Below are positions 5,376 to 7,417 of a DNA stretch of 7,417 nt, piece after piece. Source of the DNA: JBHHZJ01 sp046758005 (lineage in GTDB: Bacteria > Pseudomonadota > Alphaproteobacteria > Kiloniellales > J153). The stretch spans positions 1 through 7,417 of the forward strand of contig JBHHZJ010000132.1 in NCBI GenBank assembly GCA_046758005.1. Reading direction: 5' to 3'. The notes under the pieces are model-generated. The model saw only the letters and a list, made by a program, of their open reading frames with translations. It did not search any database and was not told where the DNA came from. Numbering within the stretch: position 1 is the first letter of the stretch; every line of letters starts with the position of its first letter. A program made the translations under genes and the position numbers.

Positions 5376-6533
5376 CTACGGCCCGGCCGCCGGCCCGCGG
5401 CGCAGCAGGCGGAAGGCCGCGGGCGCGAAGACGACGATCAGGAAGATGCGCACGATGTGGTGGGTGGCGACGAAGGCGGCGTCGGCGCCGATGGCGAGCG
5501 CGATGAGGCTCATCTCGGCCAGCCCGCCCGGCGCGTAGGCCAGGACCAGGGGCTGCACCGGCAGGCCGACCGCCGCGTGCAGCGCGAGCGCGAAGCCGAT
5601 GGTCGCGCCGAGCAGGATCGCCGTCGCGCCGAGCGCGGCCACGACGGCGCGCCGGAGGAGGCCGAACTCGACCCCCGCGAAGCGGCAGCCGATCGCGGCG
5701 CCGACCACGACCTGCGCCGCGGCGACCAGTTCGACCGGCGGCTTGGCCGCGGTCCAGTCGGCCAGGTGCACGGCCGCGCTCAGGATCATGGGGCCCACGA
5801 CCGCCGCCGCCGGGACCTTGAGCGCCCGCGCACCGAGGAAACCGGCGACCCCGCAGGCCGCGAGGATCGCCAGGTCCTGGAGCGGCACCCCGGCGAGCGG
5901 CGGCCCCGCGGGCGGCCGCGCCCCGGGCTCGTAGCCGGTCAGCGCCTGGAACGCGAAGGGCAGGGCGAGGACCACGAGCAGGAGCCGCGAGGCGTGCGAC
6001 AGCGAGATGATCCGGGCATCCCCGCCCATCTCGGTGCCGACCAGGATCATCTCCGACAGCCCGCCCGGCATGGCGGCGAAATACGCGGTCACCGCGTCGT
6101 AGCCGCACAGCCGCCGGAAATACAGCAGCGCCGCCGTCCCCGCCGCCGCGGAATAGGCCGCGAGCAAGGCCAGGCTCAGCGCCCACTCGGCCATGCGCTC
6201 GAGGATCGCCGGCGAGAAGCCGCTGCCCAGCATGACGCCGAGCACCGCCACCATGACGCTGCGCAGGAGCGGCGGCATGGCGATCGGCAGGCCGAGGGTC
6301 GCCGCCGCCGTGGTCGCGGTCATGGCGCCGATCATCCAGGCAAGCGGCAGTTGCAGCCGGTGCGCGGCCCAGCCGCCCGCGGTCCCTCCGGCGAGCGCGA
6401 GCAGGACACGGCCCGCCCTCGCCGCGAGCGACGGCGCGGCGCCGTCGGCGGCGGCCGCGACCGCCGCCTTCGGCCCGTCGGCGCTCAGGGCTTCGAGACC
6501 CGGTCGAGCAGCCGGGTCATGAAGCGCTCGCAC
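5376..6533 (-). CDS. AbrB-family integral membrane protein with internal duplication
   Basis: From GTG at 6533 it has 385 residues and many hydrophobic helices from about residue 40 to 375, typical of the AbrB family (PF05145; often mislabelled 'ammonia monooxygenase'), inner-membrane proteins thought to be transporters or regulators. It is not the DNA-binding AbrB of Bacillus. Internal duplication is plain: LPLAWMIGAM (62-71) repeats as VPAAAVVGPM (240-249), AMPGGLSEMILVG (154-166) as YAPGGLAEMSLIA (333-345), and DARIISLSHASRLLLVV (172-188) as DAAFVATHHIVRIFLIV (351-367). A loop rich in Pro and Gly (about 200-217) joins the halves. Start is uncertain: no ATG lies before the first helix. Options are GTG at 6533, overlapping argE by 49 nt with a GGAG 11 nt upstream, or CTG at 6488, overlapping the argE stop as CTGA. 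Either way it is probably translationally coupled to argE. Substrate unknown. Confidence 0.86.
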   Translation of the reverse strand: MRALHDPAARPGLEALSADGPKAAVAAAADGAAPSLAARAGRVLLALAGGTAGGWAAHRLQLPLAWMIGAMTATTAAATLGLPIAMPPLLRSVMVAVLGVMLGSGFSPAILERMAEWALSLALLAAYSAAAGTAALLYFRRLCGYDAVTAYFAAMPGGLSEMILVGTEMGGDARIISLSHASRLLLVVLALPFAFQALTGYEPGARPPAGPPLAGVPLQDLAILAACGVAGFLGARALKVPAAAVVGPMILSAAVHLADWTAAKPPVELVAAAQVVVGAAIGCRFAGVEFGLLRRAVVAALGATAILLGATIGFALALHAAVGLPVQPLVLAYAPGGLAEMSLIALAIGADAAFVATHHIVRIFLIVVFAPAAFRLLRRGPAAGP

Positions 6534-7417
6534 AGGGCGAGCTGCTCCACGGTGATGAATTCGTCGGGCTTGTGCGCCTGCTCGATCGAGCCGGGGCCGC
6601 AGACCACCGCCGGGATGCCGCTCTCGTGGAACAGGCCGGCCTCGGTGCCGAAGGCGACCTTGCCGGTCGCGTTCGCCCCGGCGAGCGATTTGGCCAGCGC
6701 CACCACCTCGGCGTCGGCGGGAATGTCGAGCCCGGGGTGGGACCACAGCTCCTCCCAGGCAAAGCCGGTCTCGGGCGCGACCGCCTTCATGGCCGGCTCC
6801 AGCGCCTCGTGCGCGTAGGCCTGGATCTCGGCGAGCAGCGCGCGCGGATCCTCGCCCGGGAGGTAGCGCAGCTCGAACTCGAAGCGGCACAGGGCGGGCA
6901 CGATGTTGAGCGCCGTGCCGCCCTGGATCACGCCGCAGTGGACGGTCGAATAGGGCACGTCGTAGTCGTGGTCGAACGGGCCGTCCTGCGCCTTGCGCGC
7001 GGCCATGTCGGACAGGCGGGCGACGACCCGCGCCGCCGCCTCGACCGCATTCACCCCCTTGGGCAAGAGCGAGGAATGGCACTCCAAGCCGCGCACCCGG
7101 CAGCGGTACGACAGCTTGCCCTTGTGCCCGGTGACCACCTTCATGTCCGTGGGCTCGCCGACGATGCAGGCGATCGGCCGGACCGGCTGCGCCGCCAGGA
7201 ACTCGAGCAGGCGGGGCACGCCCTGGCAGCCGACCTCCTCGTCGTAGGACAGGCAGAGGTGGATCGGCAGCGCGAGGTCGCGCTCGAGGAACCTGGGCGC
7301 GTAGGCGAGCGCCACGGCGATGAAGCCCTTCATGTCGCAGGCGCCGCGGCCGTACAGCCGGCCGTTGCGCTCGGCCGCGGTCCAGGGGTCGCTCGACCAG
7401 TCCTGGCCGTCGACCGG
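6485..7417 (-). CDS. argE: N-acetylornithine deacetylase (ArgE), start outside window
   Basis: M20-family zinc peptidase-fold enzyme that removes the acetyl group from N2-acetylornithine to give ornithine in arginine biosynthesis; cytoplasmic dimer. The window holds 310 residues, open to the right edge, so roughly 75-80 N-terminal residues, including the first metal histidine, are missing. Visible: PVDGQDWSSDPW next to GRGACDMKG (bridging Asp at 7334-7336), YDEEVGC (catalytic Glu and metal Glu at 7235-7240), GEPTDMK (Glu at 7154-7156), GHKGKLSY, and ECHSS followed by GVNAVEAA (lid-domain segment). The C-terminal metal site is GPGSIEQAHKPDEF (His at 6572-6574). The AHKPDEF ending and the GEPTDMK motif favour ArgE over DapE or carboxypeptidase G2 relatives. 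Stop TGA at 6485-6487 lies inside or beside the start of the AbrB-family gene. Close M20 paralogues of other specificity cannot be fully excluded. Confidence 0.92.
   Translation of the reverse strand, partial: PVDGQDWSSDPWTAAERNGRLYGRGACDMKGFIAVALAYAPRFLERDLALPIHLCLSYDEEVGCQGVPRLLEFLAAQPVRPIACIVGEPTDMKVVTGHKGKLSYRCRVRGLECHSSLLPKGVNAVEAAARVVARLSDMAARKAQDGPFDHDYDVPYSTVHCGVIQGGTALNIVPALCRFEFELRYLPGEDPRALLAEIQAYAHEALEPAMKAVAPETGFAWEELWSHPGLDIPADAEVVALAKSLAGANATGKVAFGTEAGLFHESGIPAVVCGPGSIEQAHKPDEFITVEQLALCERFMTRLLDRVSKP

Noticed and set aside
5272..6186. Minus-strand open frame extending the VOC gene upstream, which would make a fusion protein
   Set aside because: The upstream part is out of frame with the AbrB-family coding sequence and is low complexity. 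A strong ribosome site and ATG at 5271 mark the true start.
5199..6818. 539-codon open frame on the plus strand opposite the abrB and argE genes
   Set aside because: Arg/Gly/Asp-rich shadow of two well-supported minus-strand genes, with no recognisable domain.
1..7417. CRISPR array, toxin-antitoxin pair, insertion sequence or defence system
   Set aside because: No regularly spaced repeats, transposase or nuclease-effector motifs were seen on either strand beyond RecJ, which is housekeeping.

Overview
The window is GC-rich chromosomal DNA of bacterial type. Codons end almost uniformly in G or C, and the only AT-rich stretch is one short intergenic island. Gene content and order (class II fructose-bisphosphatase glpX, then recJ, then a DUF1194-type von Willebrand A protein, then a glutamate tRNA) fit an alphaproteobacterium, perhaps Rhodospirillales-like. 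That assignment rests on remembered gene order and composition, not on a search.

Layout. Positions 1-3465 hold three plus-strand genes: the 3' part of glpX (start outside the window), recJ, and a secreted vWA-domain protein that begins 10 nt after the recJ stop. A tRNA-Glu(UUC) with encoded CCA follows at 3502-3577. A small minus-strand gene for an 86-residue helical protein of unknown function lies at 3697-3957. It is divergent from a plus-strand gene for a 126-residue 'MCDY' protein of unknown function (4226-4606). The 268-nt gap between these two contains a striking AT-rich block with a perfect 11-bp inverted repeat. The MCDY gene converges on a minus-strand group read right to left: argE (N-acetylornithine deacetylase, start outside the window), an AbrB-family membrane protein overlapping the argE 3' end, and, after a 104-nt gap with its own strong ribosome binding site, a VOC (glyoxalase-fold) protein. 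Two GC-rich hairpins separate the convergent genes.

How the genes relate. Most of the window is housekeeping: gluconeogenesis (glpX), recombination and repair (recJ), translation (tRNA-Glu) and arginine biosynthesis (argE). The vWA protein, the AbrB protein, the VOC protein and the two small proteins have no specific function that can be read from sequence. I see no mobile element, integrase, CRISPR array, toxin-antitoxin pair, phage gene or defence system. I found no convincing new biological system. The best leads are the AT-rich control region with its inverted repeat ahead of the MCDY gene, the close coupling of recJ to an exported vWA protein, and the argE-abrB overlap with a non-ATG start.
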